NCBI RefSeq assembly: GCF_030546805.1
Contig: NZ_JAUOPC010000005.1
Coordinates: forward strand, 186,001 to 250,000
From: Cyclobacterium sp. 1_MG-2023
GTDB lineage: Bacteria; Bacteroidota; Bacteroidia; Cytophagales; Cyclobacteriaceae
Length of the DNA stretch: 64,000 bases
Reading direction: 5' to 3'
A program made the position numbers and the translations under genes. The notes beneath the pieces are model-generated. The model worked only from the letters and a program-made list of their open reading frames with translations, had not been told where the DNA came from and ran no database searches. Position 1 is the first letter of the stretch; each line of letters starts with the position of its first letter. This document shows, piece by piece, positions 1-10,463 of the stretch.

Positions 1-759
1 ATGGGGAATTTCCTTTTTCTTCATCGCAATATGTACGAGGCTATTCCCTTCATACAGAAAATCATCATCTCCACAATCAAAAAACCATTTCACCGATTTA
101 ATCTTCTCAATATCATTAAGCTCCAGCTGCCTTAAAGCCTGATGCTTTTCGTAATAAGCTTTCAATTGGTCTTTATCCTTGACTTCCCCCTGATATCTTT
201 TTAAAAAATCATCATACGAAGTATTCCTTAATGATGCACTAAGAGGACAAGCCGATGAAAACAAATCCGGCCGATGCATGGCATAGAAATAGGTTCCACC
301 TCCTCCCATAGAAAGCCCTGAAATCGCCCTATATTTCTTTACACTCTTGATTCTGTACTGAGACTCCACATAAGGCATTAATTCTTCAAAGAAGAAATCT
401 TCATACCTCCAATCATTTTTTATGTCATTAAAATAACCCCTTTTCCCTGTATTGGCATCCGGCATTACGATAATCATGGGAGTGGCTGAACCATCTTCAA
501 AGGCATTGTCTGCTATTCGTTGCACTTCTCCAAATTGAACCCAACCGGTTTGATCGTCACCTGCACCATGCAATAAGTAAAGAACCGGGTAAGATCTTTG
601 AGAATATTCATATCCCGGAGGCAGGTAAACAGCAAATTTTCTTTCCATACCAAGGATCTTGCTTTCCATTGTCAATGCATCAAACACCCTGCTTTCCTGG
701 GCCAACAAGCCTGAGAAGGAAACTAAAAACAAGGGCAATAATATTCGTAAAATTTTCAT
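1..759 (-). CDS. Secreted alpha/beta-hydrolase esterase (partial, C-terminus outside window)
   Basis: The first 253 codons are present; the frame is still open at the left edge, so the C-terminus is missing. An N-terminal signal peptide (MKILRILLPLFLVSFSGLLAQ) predicts export. The sequence then shows the esterase-D/FrmB-type alpha/beta-hydrolase pattern: YLLHGAGDD (oxyanion region, about residues 65-73), GLSMGG with the nucleophile Ser near residue 150, and a DCGDDD segment near 229 that probably holds the acid. The catalytic His would lie outside the window. Family members hydrolyse acyl esters, including acetyl or feruloyl groups on plant and algal polysaccharides; the exact substrate cannot be read here. 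Reads away from the isomerase gene on the right. Confidence 0.85.
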   Translation of the reverse strand, partial: MKILRILLPLFLVSFSGLLAQESRVFDALTMESKILGMERKFAVYLPPGYEYSQRSYPVLYLLHGAGDDQTGWVQFGEVQRIADNAFEDGSATPMIIVMPDANTGKRGYFNDIKNDWRYEDFFFEELMPYVESQYRIKSVKKYRAISGLSMGGGGTYFYAMHRPDLFSSACPLSASLRNTSYDDFLKRYQGEVKDKDQLKAYYEKHQALRQLELNDIEKIKSVKWFFDCGDDDFLYEGNSLVHIAMKKKEIPH

Positions 760-939
760 CTTATTATTGGTTTATTTTGCTAGGGAAAGTAAAGAATTAT
801 TCTTATTTATCTATTTATTTAAAGCCTAAATATCACACCCTTTTAGAGAATTGACTGAATTAATGGGTATGTATCCAACAAAGCAATGGTATTTTTATTA
901 TTTTAACCTTAGAATCAAGGTCAATGCATTCATTCAATT

Positions 940-1896
940 ATGGAAAGGAGAAAATTTCTAAGCAATTCAGCGCTTGCCTTATTGGCGGCAGGCACCATGG
1001 GAAACGGGTGCTTAATCGCCAAAACCAATACGGCGAGAAAATTTAAGATAGCCCTAAACCCGGGCAATATCGGAGTCAAGGCAAACCTTACCCAAACACT
1101 GGATTATGCCATTACCTATGGGTATGAAACCATAAGTCCTTTTGTAGAAGAGGTCATGCTGGATTATTCGCCGGGGCAATTGGCAGACCTTAAGAACAAA
1201 ATGAAGGCAAATGAAATAGGTTTTGGCTCCACAAATCTACCTGTTGCATTCAGAAAAGACAATCGCAGTTTTCTTGAAGATTTTAAAAAGTTAGCACCCT
1301 TTTGTAAGACGATGGAAAAGCTTGGAGCCACCCGCATCAACACCTGGATTATATCTTCTCACAATTCCCTAACCTACAATGAGAACATGAAGCAACATGC
1401 CTATCGTTTGGGGGAATGTGCCCGTGTCATGAAGGATTATGGAATTAGACTGGGGCTGGAATACCTTGGAACAAGACCTTTGCTCATTCAAAACAAGTAT
1501 CCTTTTATATCCACTCTGAAAGAAGGGAAGGAACTCATCGCAGCCACCGGTCAAAGTAACGTGGGATTCGTATTGGATTCATTTCATTGGTATACTGCAA
1601 ATGACAATAAAGAAGACATCCTCCAACTCAAGGCAGAGGACATTGTGGTGGTAGATATAAATGATGCCAGAAAGGGCTTTAGCAGAGAAACTCAGGTGGA
1701 TTTAAAGCGAGAGCTCCCCTTGTCAACAGGCGTTATCAATCTCAAAGCTTTTATGGAAGGCTTGGTGGCCATTGGGTATGATGGTCCCATTAGAACCGAG
1801 CCTTTTAATCAGGTGCTCAATGATATGGAAAATGATGCCGCACTCCAAGCAAACAAAGAGGCCATCAATAAGGTACTGGCTTTGGTAGACCTGTAA
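940..1896 (+). CDS. Tat-exported sugar phosphate isomerase/epimerase family protein
   Basis: 318 residues. The N-terminus carries a twin-arginine signal (ERRKFLSNSALALLAAG), so export as a folded, probably metal-containing protein is predicted. The rest is a xylose-isomerase-like TIM barrel (AP_endonuc_2 type): GLEYLGTR near residues 171-178, a GFVLDSFHWY strand, VVVDINDA and a terminal RTEPFN strand, which place the usual Glu/Asp/His/Glu metal ligands. Relatives act on sugars or inositols, often in carbohydrate-use loci of Bacteroidota; the substrate is unknown. The Cys near residue 24 does not sit in a good lipobox. Confidence 0.85.
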   Translation: MERRKFLSNSALALLAAGTMGNGCLIAKTNTARKFKIALNPGNIGVKANLTQTLDYAITYGYETISPFVEEVMLDYSPGQLADLKNKMKANEIGFGSTNLPVAFRKDNRSFLEDFKKLAPFCKTMEKLGATRINTWIISSHNSLTYNENMKQHAYRLGECARVMKDYGIRLGLEYLGTRPLLIQNKYPFISTLKEGKELIAATGQSNVGFVLDSFHWYTANDNKEDILQLKAEDIVVVDINDARKGFSRETQVDLKRELPLSTGVINLKAFMEGLVAIGYDGPIRTEPFNQVLNDMENDAALQANKEAINKVLALVDL

Positions 1897-1988
1897 AACG
1901 CTTGGTTAAATATCGATCAGGAAACGGTTAACTGACCTGCTATTTCTTAATCCGTATCGAAGCAAAAGTAGGCCAGATTAAGTCCGCA

Positions 1989-2444
1989 CTAAATAAATTT
2001 TCGAATACTCATTACATAGCCCATGTGTAGTCCTTCATGAAAATTATTGAATACTAGGGCATCCTCCACAGAGCTCAGGTGAAAACCTGTTTTGGTGGTC
2101 CTTTCATGATAGGTGGCAAACTTACCATTATAAAAGTCGGATTCGGTTTGCGGAATTAAATCCATTAGAAGCGCTTTCAATACTCCATATTCATCCTCAG
2201 ACACCGGGACTTCCGGCTTGGTTCCTATACCATACCTTCCGAACATCTCATCGGGCAGGTGGGTGGGCAATCCGGACCCCTTGTACACAAGCCCTTGTTG
2301 GGCTACAATTACATGACCTATATTCCAAATCAGGTTGTTATTAAACCCTTGCGGAATTTGGTTTAACTGATCGAGCTTATAACTTTCAAGTAAAGTAAGA
2401 AAAAGGTTTCTACTTGTTTTCCAGGTTTTAAAGGTAGCTTCCAT
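1989..2444 (-). CDS. DinB family protein
   Basis: About 151 residues from the ATG (MEATFKTW); a TTG four codons upstream is a less likely start. A four-helix DinB/YfiT-type protein: the first helix holds WNIGHV with one metal-binding His, and the last helix carries FHEGLHMGYV with two more His, giving the three-His metal site of the family. DinB-like proteins are nickel or zinc proteins, some of them thiol-dependent S-transferases; most have no assigned role. It stands alone, convergent with the isomerase gene to its left. Confidence 0.8.
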   Translation of the reverse strand: MEATFKTWKTSRNLFLTLLESYKLDQLNQIPQGFNNNLIWNIGHVIVAQQGLVYKGSGLPTHLPDEMFGRYGIGTKPEVPVSEDEYGVLKALLMDLIPQTESDFYNGKFATYHERTTKTGFHLSSVEDALVFNNFHEGLHMGYVMSIRKFI

Positions 2445-2584
2445 CCAATGGTTCAAAATATTAACTCAGTCAATCAAAGGAACTTGCCTTTCCCTAACCA
2501 AGACTGATAAAGACAAAATTTATAAAATAAAGAATTAACCCCGGAATTGTTTTCGCGACGGTAAATTCAGCCTGCAACCCTCAC

Positions 2585-3178
2585 CTAATCTTTTGGAGGG
2601 CTAATCATGATATGTGCCCGATGTGTCCCCGGGTCCATTATCCATGGCATGCCGGGGAAATCAGGTTTTGTAGACAAACCCGTACTTTCCTTAGTAGCCC
2701 ATGGGATATAAACCACATAGCGGAGGTAGGTATTGTCAACTTTGCCTTTCATGGGGTCAAAATCGGCTTTATCTGCCGTCAATACATAAAGGGAAGCAGG
2801 CTCACCGGGCATTTTAAGACTACCACTTTTGGCTTCTTTCTCACGGGTGTCAAATATTTGCTTAAAGTTCTTGCCTTCCTTTTTCAATGCTCTTCCTCTT
2901 TCCATAAAAGGTTCCAAATCTTTATGGTAACAAGAAACACTGAAACCCTCTGTCTGGGGATTATCTGCAATACAAATCATTTCATTATTACCTTCCCTAA
3001 GCACAGTCCAATCTCCATTGGCATCATATCCGTACACCTTGGCTCCTTTTTTAAAATCTTGAGGCGCAGCCAAGACTGCAGCCTTAATCTGAGCGGCTTT
3101 ATCGGGAATTTGTTGAGCTTCTAACTTACTTGCTAAAAATAAAACGAAAAGACTGAATACTATTTTTTTCATGGCCAT
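2585..3178 (-). CDS. Secreted hypothetical protein
   Basis: Start taken at the ATG giving MAMKKIVFSL; a TTG six codons upstream is also possible. A signal peptide ending near LEAQ precedes a mature region of about 180 residues with no motif I can assign. Visible features are a GYDANGDWTVLREG stretch, a Met- and Cys-containing middle (ISCYHKDLEPFMERG) and a C-terminus ending in THRAHIMISPPKD. It looks like one compact periplasmic domain with no internal repeats. No functional partner is implied by the neighbours. Confidence 0.75.
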   Translation of the reverse strand: MAMKKIVFSLFVLFLASKLEAQQIPDKAAQIKAAVLAAPQDFKKGAKVYGYDANGDWTVLREGNNEMICIADNPQTEGFSVSCYHKDLEPFMERGRALKKEGKNFKQIFDTREKEAKSGSLKMPGEPASLYVLTADKADFDPMKGKVDNTYLRYVVYIPWATKESTGLSTKPDFPGMPWIMDPGTHRAHIMISPPKD

Positions 3179-3281
3179 TGTTAGGATTGGTTCCAATTAG
3201 AGTTTATGAATATAATCAAAGTTTTTGAGTCCCATAAAGGTTTGTGGAGAAAACTGATAAGACGGACAACTATAATAAGCA

Positions 3282-3317
3282 ATAAAGGGCTTAGGTATTG
3301 CAACCTAAGCCCTTTAT
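3282..3317 (-). terminator. Terminator hairpin downstream of the M28 peptidase gene
   Basis: A perfect 15-bp inverted repeat (3282-3296 with 3303-3317) with a 6-nt loop lies just after the stop of the minus-strand M28 peptidase gene and before the next minus-strand gene. The stem ends are A/T-rich, so it fits an intrinsic terminator although the T-tract beyond it is interrupted. Confidence 0.75.
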
Positions 3318-3339
3318 CAATCAATTTTTGACAGCAATA

Positions 3340-4839
3340 TTACCTCTCCGTCCGATTGTTTGTACCGTCCACAGAAGTTCTATTTTCACGATTTGCCAAA
3401 TCCCAAGCTGTATGGAAAATCAGTTTCGCTCTTTTCTCCATCAAATCAAATTCAATTTTATCTACCGTATCAGTGGGTTTATGGTAATCATCATGAACAC
3501 CATTAAAAAAGAATATTACAGGAATATTATGCTTGGCAAAATTGTAATGATCGGATCTGTAATAAAACCTATTGGGATCGTCCTCTGCATCATACCTATA
3601 ATCTAAAATTAGATTGGTATAGGTTATATTATTGTATTCATTGATAATTTTTAATTGGGAAGACAGCATTTCAGAACCTATCACATAAACATAATCTTGA
3701 TTTTCGGCATCCTGGTATTCATAGTCAATCCTTCCCACCATGTCGATATTGATATTATTTACCGTATTTTCTAAAGGGAAAACAGGATTTTCGGAATAGT
3801 ACTCAGAGCCAAGCAAACCTTTTTCTTCACCAGTAACATTTAAGAACAGTATGCTACGTCTTGGACTATATCCATCCCTAGCAGCCTGAGCAAATGCTTC
3901 GGCAATTTCCATTACAGAAACTGTTCCGGACCCATCATCATCCGCACCATTGTTTATTTCTCCTGTGCTGCTTACACCGATATGGTCGTAGTGAGAAGAA
4001 ATCACCAAAACTTCTTCCTTTTTATCGGTCCCTTCAAGGAAGGCCATTACATTTTCAGTATCAATATAATCTTTTTGCTTTACCACCTTAAAAACGGCTT
4101 TTTGAGAAGGAATTATTGACGGATCATTTTTGGCCGCTTCTTTCAACACATCCACTGGTGTTTCAAAAAGCTCTCCCATTTTGATTGAACTGACCATAAA
4201 CACCGGCTTTTGCTCTGTGGGTTTATCAAAGCCCATCCTACCCTTACCTGTCAAGCTTTTGTAGCGATTGGCCATTCTATCAAAATTGGCTTGTCCCTCC
4301 ATGGTTACAATCAAAGCCCCAACTGCACCTGCATCCATTACTTTATTTATGGCTTGCCCAACATTATTTCCAATGGCCCATAAGCCAACTATTTTTCCTT
4401 CCACTTCTACTTTTGAAATGTTCTCATCTGAGGCTAAACCTAAAAAAACCAAATCAGTCTTTTTATTCCTCTTCATATTTGCATCTCCCACAAATACAAA
4501 ATCCTCATTTAATATTAATTTGTTTTTGCCAATTTTTAACGAGACTTCTTTCCAGCTTACACTTGACAACTGAAAAGGCTGAAGATAACTTCCATCTACA
4601 GGCCCCTTGAGATCGTTAGCTTTGTAAAAATCTATCAAGTAATCTGCTGCCAATTTTTGACCCTCAGACCCCGTATCTCGTCCTTTTAGTTCATCAGAAG
4701 CTAAATACGTCAAGTGCTTTTTTAAATCGCCTGACTGAATTGTTGATGCATATTTTAATGAGAGGTCCTCCTGTCCAAAAATTGGATTTGAAAAAACTAC
4801 AAAAATAAATAATGCAACTAAAGTTGATTTATTTTTCAT
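3340..4839 (-). CDS. Secreted M28 family zinc aminopeptidase with PA-like insert
   Basis: 499 residues with a signal peptide (MKNKSTLVALFIFVVFSNPIFGQ). The M28 catalytic domain is complete: HYDHIG supplies the first zinc His, NNGADDDGSG the bridging Asp, GEEKGLLGSEYY the catalytic Glu and a Glu ligand, NIDMVG another Asp, and RSDHYNF the last His. The stretch at about residues 120-260 (GLASDENI to the Lys-rich region before the zinc domain) looks like the protease-associated domain often inserted in this family. The protein should release N-terminal amino acids from peptides outside the inner membrane. It is monocistronic, with its own terminator. Confidence 0.92.
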   Translation of the reverse strand: MKNKSTLVALFIFVVFSNPIFGQEDLSLKYASTIQSGDLKKHLTYLASDELKGRDTGSEGQKLAADYLIDFYKANDLKGPVDGSYLQPFQLSSVSWKEVSLKIGKNKLILNEDFVFVGDANMKRNKKTDLVFLGLASDENISKVEVEGKIVGLWAIGNNVGQAINKVMDAGAVGALIVTMEGQANFDRMANRYKSLTGKGRMGFDKPTEQKPVFMVSSIKMGELFETPVDVLKEAAKNDPSIIPSQKAVFKVVKQKDYIDTENVMAFLEGTDKKEEVLVISSHYDHIGVSSTGEINNGADDDGSGTVSVMEIAEAFAQAARDGYSPRRSILFLNVTGEEKGLLGSEYYSENPVFPLENTVNNINIDMVGRIDYEYQDAENQDYVYVIGSEMLSSQLKIINEYNNITYTNLILDYRYDAEDDPNRFYYRSDHYNFAKHNIPVIFFFNGVHDDYHKPTDTVDKIEFDLMEKRAKLIFHTAWDLANRENRTSVDGTNNRTER

Positions 4840-4951
4840 ATTGGTTAATTAAGTTTATAGCTAAGGTAGATTTTGCCAATATCTCCCATTTTAACTGGTT
4901 TATATGAAGTAATTTAAGCATAAATAAAAGACCTAAATCAGCTAATATTTT

Positions 4952-4959
4952 TAACTTTG
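4952..4959 (+). promoter_or_regulatory. Bacteroidota -7 promoter element for gcvP
   Basis: TAACTTTG matches the TAnnTTTG -7 consensus and lies 55 bp before the preferred gcvP start. No exact -33 TTTG is present at the usual distance. Confidence 0.5.
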
Positions 4960-5014
4960 CGGATCGATTCAAGATCTATTGGCCGCGCCAAAATTAATCA
5001 TATTTTATCTTTTT

Positions 5015-7897
5015 ATGAAAATCAATCTCGCTTCATCCGAAAAATTTAGAAATAGACATATTTCACCTTCTGAAAATGAGCTTCAGGAAATGCTAAACAC
5101 CATAGGAGTAGATTCCTTGGATACTTTAATTGATGAAACCATCCCCAGCACCATCCGACTAAAGCAGCCTTTACAACTTCCCAAGCCTCTTTCTGAAAAT
5201 CTATTTCTTAAATCTTTCAAAGCTACCATTGGTAAAAACCAAATTTTTAAATCTTATATTGGATTAGGATATTACGATACCTTGGTACCGGGAGTTATTC
5301 AGAGAAATATTCTTGAAAACCCGGGATGGTATACGGCTTACACCCCCTATCAGGCCGAAATCGCCCAAGGGAGATTGGAGGCCTTAATAAATTTCCAAAC
5401 CATGGTGAGTGAGTTGACAGGAATGGAGTTGGCCAACGCCTCTCTTTTGGATGAAGGAACAGCTGCAGCAGAAGCCATGACCATGTTGAGCGCAGCAAAA
5501 GCCAGGAATAAGAAAAAGGCAAATACTTTCTATGTAGACGAAAAGGTTTTTGAGCAAACCAAGGCGATATTAAAAACTAGAGCTATACCCATTGGCATCT
5601 CATTAAAAATTGGTTCCTTATCTGACCTTGACCTGAGCGATCCGGGATTATTTGGTATACTTATACAATACCCCAATTCAGATGGAGAAGTTGTCAATTA
5701 TGAATCCTTGGTAAGTGCTGCAAAGGAAAACCAGGTAAGTACAGCTTTTAGTACCGATCTATTGAGCCTTACCTTACTTAAGCCCCCTGGGGAAATGGGA
5801 GCGGATGTAGTGATAGGCAGTACCCAGCGATTTGGTGTTCCTATGGGATTTGGAGGTCCTCATGCAGCATTTTTTGCAACAAAAGAATCCTTTAAAAGAC
5901 AGATCCCCGGAAGAATCATCGGTGTATCCGTGGACAAGTCAGGTAAAAATGCTTACCGAATGGCTTTGCAAACGAGGGAGCAACATATCAAAAGAGAAAG
6001 GGCTACCTCCAATATCTGTACAGCACAGGTATTGTTGGCTGTAATGGCCGGAATGTATGCTGTTTATCACGGACCCAAGGGCTTAAAAGCCATTGCTTCA
6101 CGCACCCATGGCTTAGCAGTTATGACAGCTAAATGGCTTAGTGAGATTGGCTTTGAACAAATCAATAAGGCCTATTTTGACACCATCCGTATCAAGGTAG
6201 ATCAAGTACAGATGGAAAAAATCCGTGCCTTTGCAGTTTCCAAAAAATTAAACTTCAGGTACGATAAAGGCCATATTCTATTGAGCTTCGATCAGGCAAA
6301 AACCAGGCAGGATGTAGTCGAAATTTTTGAAGTATTTGCCAAATCCACCAATAAGTTACAACCGGAAGTTCCGGAGATCCCAAGTCAAATTGAAGCAACC
6401 ATTCCTTCTGAATTAGAAAGAAAATCCAAATTCCTTGAGCATGAGGTATTCCAGAAATACCACTCTGAGCATGAAATGCTACGCTACTTGAAAAAACTTG
6501 AAAACAAGGATTTATCTTTGGTTCACTCCATGATTTCTTTGGGCTCTTGCACCATGAAGCTCAATGCCACCACTGAAATGATCCCCATTACCTGGCCGGA
6601 AATTGGACAGTTGCACCCCTTTGCACCCCAAGATCAAGCGGCAGGTTATTATGAGATGTTTCAAGATCTTCGGAATTGGCTTAGTGAAATTACAGGCTTT
6701 TCTGATACCTCCTTGCAGCCCAATTCAGGGGCACAAGGAGAGTATGCTGGTTTAATGGTGATCCGTGCTTACCATCAAAGTAGAAATGAAGACTTTAGAA
6801 ACGTAGTCTTAATTCCTTCTTCGGCCCACGGAACCAACCCGGCCTCTGCAGTCATGGCAGGAATGAAAGTAGTGATTGTGCCTTGTGATGAAAAAGGAAA
6901 TATTGATGTAGCTGCTTTCAAAGAAAAAGCAGCTACCTATAAAGACCAACTTTCTGCCCTTATGGTAACCTATCCATCTACCCACGGGGTCTTTGAAGAG
7001 GCGATTAAAGAAATCTGTGACCTTGTACATGAATATGGCGGACAAGTATATATGGATGGAGCCAATATGAATGCACAGGTGGGACTGACCAGCCCGGGTT
7101 TGATCGGCGCAGACGTTTGTCATCTTAATCTTCACAAGACTTTCTGCATTCCTCATGGAGGAGGTGGACCGGGAATGGGTCCCATTTGTGTAGCCAAGCA
7201 TTTGGTACCATTTCTACCGGGAAATCCTTATGTAAAGACCGGAGGTACCGCTGCCATTACCCCGATATCTGCAGCCCCTTTTGGCAGCTCAAGTATTTTA
7301 CCAATTCCTTATGCTTACATTGCCATGATGGGCGAGGAAGGCTTATCAAAAGCTACGAAAATTGCCATTTTGAATGCCAATTACATTAAAACCCGCCTCG
7401 GTGCTGATTTCCCTATTCTGTATACCGGAGCCAACGGTCGGGCCGCACATGAAATGATTTTGGATTGCAGGGCATTCAAGGCCTTTGGTGTGGAAGTGGA
7501 AGACATTGCAAAGCGACTTATGGATTATGGTTTTCATGCGCCTACCGTTTCTTTCCCTGTACCCGGCACACTTATGGTGGAACCTACAGAGTCTGAATCT
7601 AAGGATGAACTGGACCGTTTCTGCGAAGCCATGATTGCCATCCGTCAAGAGATCAGAGAAGTAGAAGAAGGTAAAGCGGATAAACAGGTGAATGTATTGA
7701 AAAATGCGCCCCACACTGCTGCAAGTATTATCTCAGACAACTGGGAAATGCCTTATAGCAGGGAAAAAGCCGCTTATCCACTACCTTTTGTTAAAGAGAA
7801 TAAATTTTGGCCGGCGGTGGGTAGAATAGATGCTGCCTATGGTGACCGAAACCTTATGTGTAGCTGTATCCCAACCTCGGATTTTGAGACCGAATAA
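5015..7897 (+). CDS. gcvP: Glycine dehydrogenase (decarboxylating), P-protein
   Basis: About 960 residues from the ATG at [11 protein letters not shown]; an earlier start would add an unconserved dozen residues. This is the full-length, fused P-protein of the glycine cleavage system: it decarboxylates glycine with PLP and passes the aminomethyl group to lipoyl-GcvH. Seen directly: the N-terminal half with [16 protein letters not shown], the central [15 protein letters not shown] segment, and the PLP-lysine motif [17 protein letters not shown] in the C-terminal half. gcvH and gcvT are not in the window, so the system is dispersed; the lipoyl synthase gene lies 44 kb to the right. Confidence 0.97.
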   Translation: MKINLASSEKFRNRHISPSENELQEMLNTIGVDSLDTLIDETIPSTIRLKQPLQLPKPLSENLFLKSFKATIGKNQIFKSYIGLGYYDTLVPGVIQRNILENPGWYTAYTPYQAEIAQGRLEALINFQTMVSELTGMELANASLLDEGTAAAEAMTMLSAAKARNKKKANTFYVDEKVFEQTKAILKTRAIPIGISLKIGSLSDLDLSDPGLFGILIQYPNSDGEVVNYESLVSAAKENQVSTAFSTDLLSLTLLKPPGEMGADVVIGSTQRFGVPMGFGGPHAAFFATKESFKRQIPGRIIGVSVDKSGKNAYRMALQTREQHIKRERATSNICTAQVLLAVMAGMYAVYHGPKGLKAIASRTHGLAVMTAKWLSEIGFEQINKAYFDTIRIKVDQVQMEKIRAFAVSKKLNFRYDKGHILLSFDQAKTRQDVVEIFEVFAKSTNKLQPEVPEIPSQIEATIPSELERKSKFLEHEVFQKYHSEHEMLRYLKKLENKDLSLVHSMISLGSCTMKLNATTEMIPITWPEIGQLHPFAPQDQAAGYYEMFQDLRNWLSEITGFSDTSLQPNSGAQGEYAGLMVIRAYHQSRNEDFRNVVLIPSSAHGTNPASAVMAGMKVVIVPCDEKGNIDVAAFKEKAATYKDQLSALMVTYPSTHGVFEEAIKEICDLVHEYGGQVYMDGANMNAQVGLTSPGLIGADVCHLNLHKTFCIPHGGGGPGMGPICVAKHLVPFLPGNPYVKTGGTAAITPISAAPFGSSSILPIPYAYIAMMGEEGLSKATKIAILNANYIKTRLGADFPILYTGANGRAAHEMILDCRAFKAFGVEVEDIAKRLMDYGFHAPTVSFPVPGTLMVEPTESESKDELDRFCEAMIAIRQEIREVEEGKADKQVNVLKNAPHTAASIISDNWEMPYSREKAAYPLPFVKENKFWPAVGRIDAAYGDRNLMCSCIPTSDFETE

Positions 7898-7921
7898 AAC
7901 GGCTAAACAAGCTAAATAAAT

Positions 7922-7948
7922 GGCCCAACTTGAAATTCAAGTTGGGCC
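7922..7948. terminator. Bidirectional terminator between gcvP and fumC
   Basis: GGCCCAACTTG pairs with CAAGTTGGGCC around a 5-nt loop and is followed by TTTTTATT on the plus strand. The two genes converge on it, so it probably ends both transcripts. Confidence 0.9.
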
Positions 7949-7972
7949 TTTTTATTATAGTAAAAAAGAATT

Positions 7973-9373
7973 TTACTTCAAACTTCCTGTCATGTCTTCA
8001 GGACGTACCCATTCGTCAAACTGCTCGTTGGTCAATAAGCCAAGATCAAGAGCTGCTTCGCGCAAGCTTGTACCTTCCTTGTGGGCTTTTTTAGCAATTT
8101 TTGCGGCATTTTCATAGCCAATATGGGGATTTAGCGCAGTAACAAGCATCAAGCTATTTTCAAGATGCCTTTTGATAAAAGGAACATTTGGTGCAATACC
8201 TACCACACAATTGTCTGTGAAGGAAACACAAGCATCTCCCAATAATCTTGCGGAGTTAAGTAGATTATTTACCATCATAGGTTTAAATACGTTCAGCTCA
8301 AACTGACCGCTCATTCCTCCTACAGAAACGGCAGTATCATTTCCTATAACTTGAGCACAAACCATGGTCATGGCCTCTACCTGTGTAGGGTTAACTTTAC
8401 CTGGCATGATGGATGATCCCGGTTCATTCTCAGGAATCAAGATTTCACCAATCCCGGATCGAGGGCCTGAAGACAACATCCTGACATCATTGGCAATTTT
8501 CATCAGGCTTACAGCCAATTGTTTCAAGGCTCCATGGGTCTCTACTATGGCATCATGGGCTGCCAAAGATTCAAATTTATTGGGAGCAGTTATAAAAGGA
8601 TTGCCTGAATAATGTGCAATTTTCTCTGCCACCAACTCAGCATAACCATTAGGGGTGTTCAATCCTGTACCAACAGCAGTACCTCCCAATGCCAATTCAG
8701 AAAGATGAGGCAGGGTATTTTTAATGGCTTTTATGGCATGGTCTAACTGCGCAACATAGCCGGAAAATTCTTGCCCGAGTGTGAGCGGAGTAGCATCCAT
8801 AAAGTGAGTCCGCCCTATTTTGACTACCTCCATAAACTCATCAGACTTGGCCTTAAGGGTATCTCTAAGCTTTTGCGCACCTGAAAGTGTAGTGTCTACC
8901 ACCATTTTGTAAGCCGCGATATGCATGGCAGTTGGAAAGGTATCATTGGATGATTGAGATTTATTTACATCATCATTCGGGTGAATTTTCTTTTTCTCAT
9001 CTTGCAAGCTGCCACCCAAAAGCACATGAGAACGATAGGCAACTACCTCATTTACATTCATATTGGACTGGGTGCCAGATCCGGTTTGCCATACTACCAA
9101 GGGAAATTGATCATCAAGCTTACCTTCAAGAATTTCATCACAGGTTTGGCTAATGATATCGGCTTTCGCCTGATCCAAAACACCAAGTGCAGCATTGGCC
9201 TGTGCAGCAGATTTTTTTAAAATGGCGAAAGCATGCACGATCTCCAAGGGCATCTGGTGTTTTGCTCCACCAATTTTAAAGTTGTTCACAGACCTTTGGG
9301 TTTGTGCACCCCAAAATTTATCTGCAGGAACCTCCACCGGCCCCATGGTATCTTTCTCTATCCTGTATTCCAT
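7973..9373 (-). CDS. fumC: Fumarate hydratase class II
   Basis: 466 residues, the usual length of class II fumarases. It carries the fumarase/aspartase superfamily signature [11 protein letters not shown] with the catalytic Ser loop, plus [13 protein letters not shown]-type and [14 protein letters not shown] segments that build the shared active site of the tetramer. It converts fumarate to L-malate in the TCA cycle without an iron-sulfur cluster. The C-terminal RPEDMTGS motif is typical of FumC. Monocistronic. Confidence 0.97.
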   Translation of the reverse strand: MEYRIEKDTMGPVEVPADKFWGAQTQRSVNNFKIGGAKHQMPLEIVHAFAILKKSAAQANAALGVLDQAKADIISQTCDEILEGKLDDQFPLVVWQTGSGTQSNMNVNEVVAYRSHVLLGGSLQDEKKKIHPNDDVNKSQSSNDTFPTAMHIAAYKMVVDTTLSGAQKLRDTLKAKSDEFMEVVKIGRTHFMDATPLTLGQEFSGYVAQLDHAIKAIKNTLPHLSELALGGTAVGTGLNTPNGYAELVAEKIAHYSGNPFITAPNKFESLAAHDAIVETHGALKQLAVSLMKIANDVRMLSSGPRSGIGEILIPENEPGSSIMPGKVNPTQVEAMTMVCAQVIGNDTAVSVGGMSGQFELNVFKPMMVNNLLNSARLLGDACVSFTDNCVVGIAPNVPFIKRHLENSLMLVTALNPHIGYENAAKIAKKAHKEGTSLREAALDLGLLTNEQFDEWVRPEDMTGSLK

Positions 9374-9495
9374 TTTAATATTTATTGAAAGTTTATAAAT
9401 TGACTAATTGATCCGCTAAAATACGACAGGGCAGCCACAATCCATAAAGGAGAGGCAAAATCTTGATTTCTTAAGCTTATTTTAATTGTCAGGAT

Positions 9496-9978
9496 TTAAA
9501 GCTTCATTAGTTCGTGAAAAAGGGATTGACTTTCTTTTACCTTTCTCTTGAAATGTGCCCATGCAAAACCATAATTTCCCAATCCTACCAAAAAACAAAG
9601 CAATGCCAACTTCCAATCTTGCACTACGGATAAAAACAAAACCGTTAGGCCAAATGATACAATGGCCCAAAATCCCAGAAAAAAAGAAGCCCCAGGAAAA
9701 AAAGAATAATTTAAAGAGACCAGACAGCCTTTGGGAAGTGGTGCTATCTCCCCTTTTATCAAAGGCAAAAAACTATCCGCTCTATCAATAATTTTTGAAA
9801 TTCTAAAACTATTATCCCCAATGTTCCCATTAAAAAAAATAGCTTGCCCTGGAGGCAGGTACTTCGTTTCCTCCAGGTAGTCTACAGGTCTGGTTATTAA
9901 GGCTACTCTTGCCATCACCTCCTTACTTCTCAAGGTGCTTACAAAAGTTTCACTATAGTTAGGAACCAGTCTCACCAT
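9496..9978 (-). CDS. Small membrane protein of unknown function
   Basis: Start chosen at MVRLVPNY, 28 bp after the ridA stop; the longer frame would overlap ridA by 38 bp. About 160 residues. The N-terminal half looks soluble (PPGQAIFFNGNIGDNSFRIS) and the C-terminal half contains two hydrophobic helices separated by VVQDWK, followed by a basic tail (HFKRKVKESQS). No family is recognised. It probably shares a transcript with ridA. Confidence 0.6.
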   Translation of the reverse strand: MVRLVPNYSETFVSTLRSKEVMARVALITRPVDYLEETKYLPPGQAIFFNGNIGDNSFRISKIIDRADSFLPLIKGEIAPLPKGCLVSLNYSFFPGASFFLGFWAIVSFGLTVLFLSVVQDWKLALLCFLVGLGNYGFAWAHFKRKVKESQSLFHELMKL

Positions 9979-10006
9979 ACCACAAAATACTAAAGCCCCA
10001 CAGGTG

Positions 10007-10387
10007 TTACAAAACAGCGATACAAGAAATCTCCACCTGAACATCTTTTGGAAGGCGGCTTACCTCTACGGTTTCTCTGGCCGGTGGATTGGTCTTGAAA
10101 TACTGTCCATAAGCCTCATTGATGGTAGAAAAATCAGCCATGTTTTTAACAAAAATACTACATTTCACCACGTTAGAGAAGGTAAGTCCCGAGGCCCTAA
10201 GAATGGCATCCAGATTCTTCATAACCGCATGGGTTTCTTCTGTAATATTGGCGTTAAGCAATTCACCGGAATCTGCATCGAGGGCAATTTGACCGGAAAC
10301 AAATAGCATTCCATTGGCTTTTACAGCTTGACTGTATGGACCTATAGGAGCAGGAGCATCCGGGGAATTGACAATTTCTTTGGACAT
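10007..10387 (-). CDS. ridA: RidA family enamine/imine deaminase
   Basis: 126 residues, the normal length of RidA/YjgF/UK114. Seen directly: the N-terminal APAPIGPYSQAV, VSGQIALD, and the C-terminal signature PPARETVEVSRLPKDVQVEI with the substrate-binding Arg. RidA hydrolyses reactive 2-aminoacrylate and related enamines released by PLP enzymes, such as the threonine/serine dehydratase encoded near 62 kb. Cytosolic trimer. Confidence 0.95.
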   Translation of the reverse strand: MSKEIVNSPDAPAPIGPYSQAVKANGMLFVSGQIALDADSGELLNANITEETHAVMKNLDAILRASGLTFSNVVKCSIFVKNMADFSTINEAYGQYFKTNPPARETVEVSRLPKDVQVEISCIAVL

Positions 10388-10463
10388 AATTTCTTAAGTT
10401 ATTGATTTGAACACAAATTAAACTTTAATCGCTTAAATAATCAATTAACTTAAAAAAAAGCCA

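Noticed and set aside
2612-3124. 170-codon plus-strand frame opposite the secreted hypothetical gene
   Set aside because: Low-quality protein sequence, no signal or motif; it is the antisense shadow of a gene with a clear signal peptide.
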